From the NCBI RefSeq assembly GCF_000621165.1, contig NZ_JHZA01000001.1:682001-746000 (forward strand): DNA of 64,000 nucleotides, in the 5' to 3' direction. This document shows positions 63,400 to 64,000 of the stretch, one piece after another. The notes beneath the pieces are model-generated. The model did not search any database and had not been told where the DNA came from. It saw nothing but the letters and a program-made list of their open reading frames with translations. How positions within the stretch are numbered: the stretch's first letter is position 1; every line of letters begins with the position of its first letter. The position numbers were made by a program, and so were the translations under genes. Source of the DNA: Enterovibrio calviensis DSM 14347 (GTDB lineage Bacteria > Pseudomonadota > Gammaproteobacteria > Enterobacterales > Vibrionaceae).

Positions 63400-63520
63400 G
63401 GCGTTGAATAGATTCCCTGACGTGAGCCGTACTCGATTCAAAATTCTTTGTTAAGTATTAGAACAAAATCGTCGTTATGACCGCCTGTGGCAGTTACCAA
63501 GCTGATATTTCTTTTCCAAC

Positions 63521-64000
63521 TTACTCCGACATAACATCAATACAGGCATTCCACACACCCTCGGACGGATTCTGGTGACGAGAGTTATTGTCGTAAATGC
63601 TATCGATCACCTCATAAGGACGTGTGGGTTTGTAGCTAGCAAACTCAAGGTACGCATCCATTTTGGGTGCACCACTTTGTTTTAGCGCGTAAGCGCCGCT
63701 CGCTACAATGGATTTCTGCGCGCAATAGTTTGCGATTTTGATGCGAGTGGGGGACACGTTGACGACTTTCACGGCACATTGTTCAAACAGATTGATTGCG
63801 TAATCCATGGCGTTATCTACGTCCGTGCTGTAAATACGCTGAACGGCATTGATATCAATCTGAGCGGTTTGGCCCTGAGTAAACTCATTAATTAAGGCTT
63901 GTTTAGAGCGACCCTTTAGCTTTGCAGACGCGATGTAATAGGCCGTGTCGGCCAACTCTGAGCAGTAAGAAAGCTGAATCACTTCCTTTTTTGAGTAGAG
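63521..64000 (-). CDS. Unrecognised protein, cut by the right edge of the window
   Basis: The frame is open to the last base of the window, so the start probably lies outside; a GTG at 63982 is possible but its AAAGGA site is too close. The visible part has four Cys spread along it (YCSELADTAYY, FEQCAVKVV, ANYCAQKS, VWNACIDVMSE) and a run QSGAPKMDAYLEFASYKPTR. I do not recognise a family. The Cys spacing and content suggest an exported protein with two disulfides, but this is a guess. Confidence 0.6.
   Translation of the reverse strand, partial: LYSKKEVIQLSYCSELADTAYYIASAKLKGRSKQALINEFTQGQTAQIDINAVQRIYSTDVDNAMDYAINLFEQCAVKVVNVSPTRIKIANYCAQKSIVASGAYALKQSGAPKMDAYLEFASYKPTRPYEVIDSIYDNNSRHQNPSEGVWNACIDVMSE

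Overview
The window looks like chromosomal DNA of a marine gammaproteobacterium of the family Vibrionaceae. The evidence is a zrg-type zinc uptake operon behind a perfect Zur palindrome, a chitin-active LPMO with two chitin-binding modules behind a class I c-di-GMP riboswitch (the arrangement known for gbpA in Vibrio cholerae), a GH18 chitinase, and several copies of an intergenic palindrome of the type TACCCAAGCAACCTGAAG. The genus (Vibrio, Grimontia, Enterovibrio) is not fixed by what I can see. I found no integrase, transposase, phage gene, toxin-antitoxin pair or CRISPR array; this is ordinary chromosome with accessory genes and 58 well-supported or plausible protein genes plus a few small ORFs and one tRNA.

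Layout. 1-3.5 kb: a P-loop kinase gene behind what reads as a complete ribosome-mediated attenuator (a 16-residue leader peptide with four consecutive Ile codons), a small membrane protein, an ArsR-type regulator divergent from three small dimeric alpha-beta-barrel proteins, and a DinB protein. 3.6-11 kb: DUF1840, an 875-residue protein I do not recognise, Gfa, an exported KatG, and an Mpo1-like membrane protein. 11.4-20 kb: Tat-exported PhoX phosphatase, a small cytochrome c, a YaiI-type protein, a secreted Calx-beta protein, a lipase, an unrecognised protein next to a heptanucleotide tandem repeat, and a chitinase. 20-30 kb: a solute-binding-like protein, a PQQ-type sugar dehydrogenase, a TPR-GGDEF diguanylate cyclase, DUF465, DUF2960, a PhoD-like phosphatase, a Sel1 protein, a membrane protein and a Gfo/Idh/MocA oxidoreductase. 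30.8-34.7 kb: tRNA-Asn and the Zur-controlled zinc operon. 34.7-43.4 kb: a polysaccharide-lyase lipoprotein, LysR regulator, MATE exporter, a chemoreceptor paired with a peptide/nickel-type binding protein, and an FMN reductase. 43.7-55.4 kb: an RND efflux adaptor and pump, RarD, a second chemoreceptor, a proline-iminopeptidase-like hydrolase, a YcgR-like PilZ protein, a DCC protein, a LysE exporter and DUF7079.

55.5-60.7 kb is a coherent electrophile/quinone-stress locus: a peroxiredoxin-like gene and mdaB on one strand, and hxlR, a KefF-like flavoprotein, a Kef potassium/proton antiporter and a GNAT acetyltransferase on the other. A near-identical motif sits 60-80 nt before both outward-facing start codons. 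60.7-64 kb holds the riboswitch and LPMO gene, an L,D-transpeptidase, and a gene cut by the right edge of the window.

Working together: c-di-GMP appears three times (GGDEF enzyme, PilZ effector, riboswitch), chitin use twice (chitinase, LPMO), phosphate scavenging twice (PhoX, PhoD-like), and oxidative or electrophile defence several times (KatG, Gfa, peroxiredoxin, MdaB, Kef). The strongest candidates for something undescribed are the Ile-codon attenuator ahead of a kinase gene, the HxlR-Kef-MdaB locus with its shared motif, the ArsR plus three-barrel-protein cassette, and the 875-residue orphan protein.
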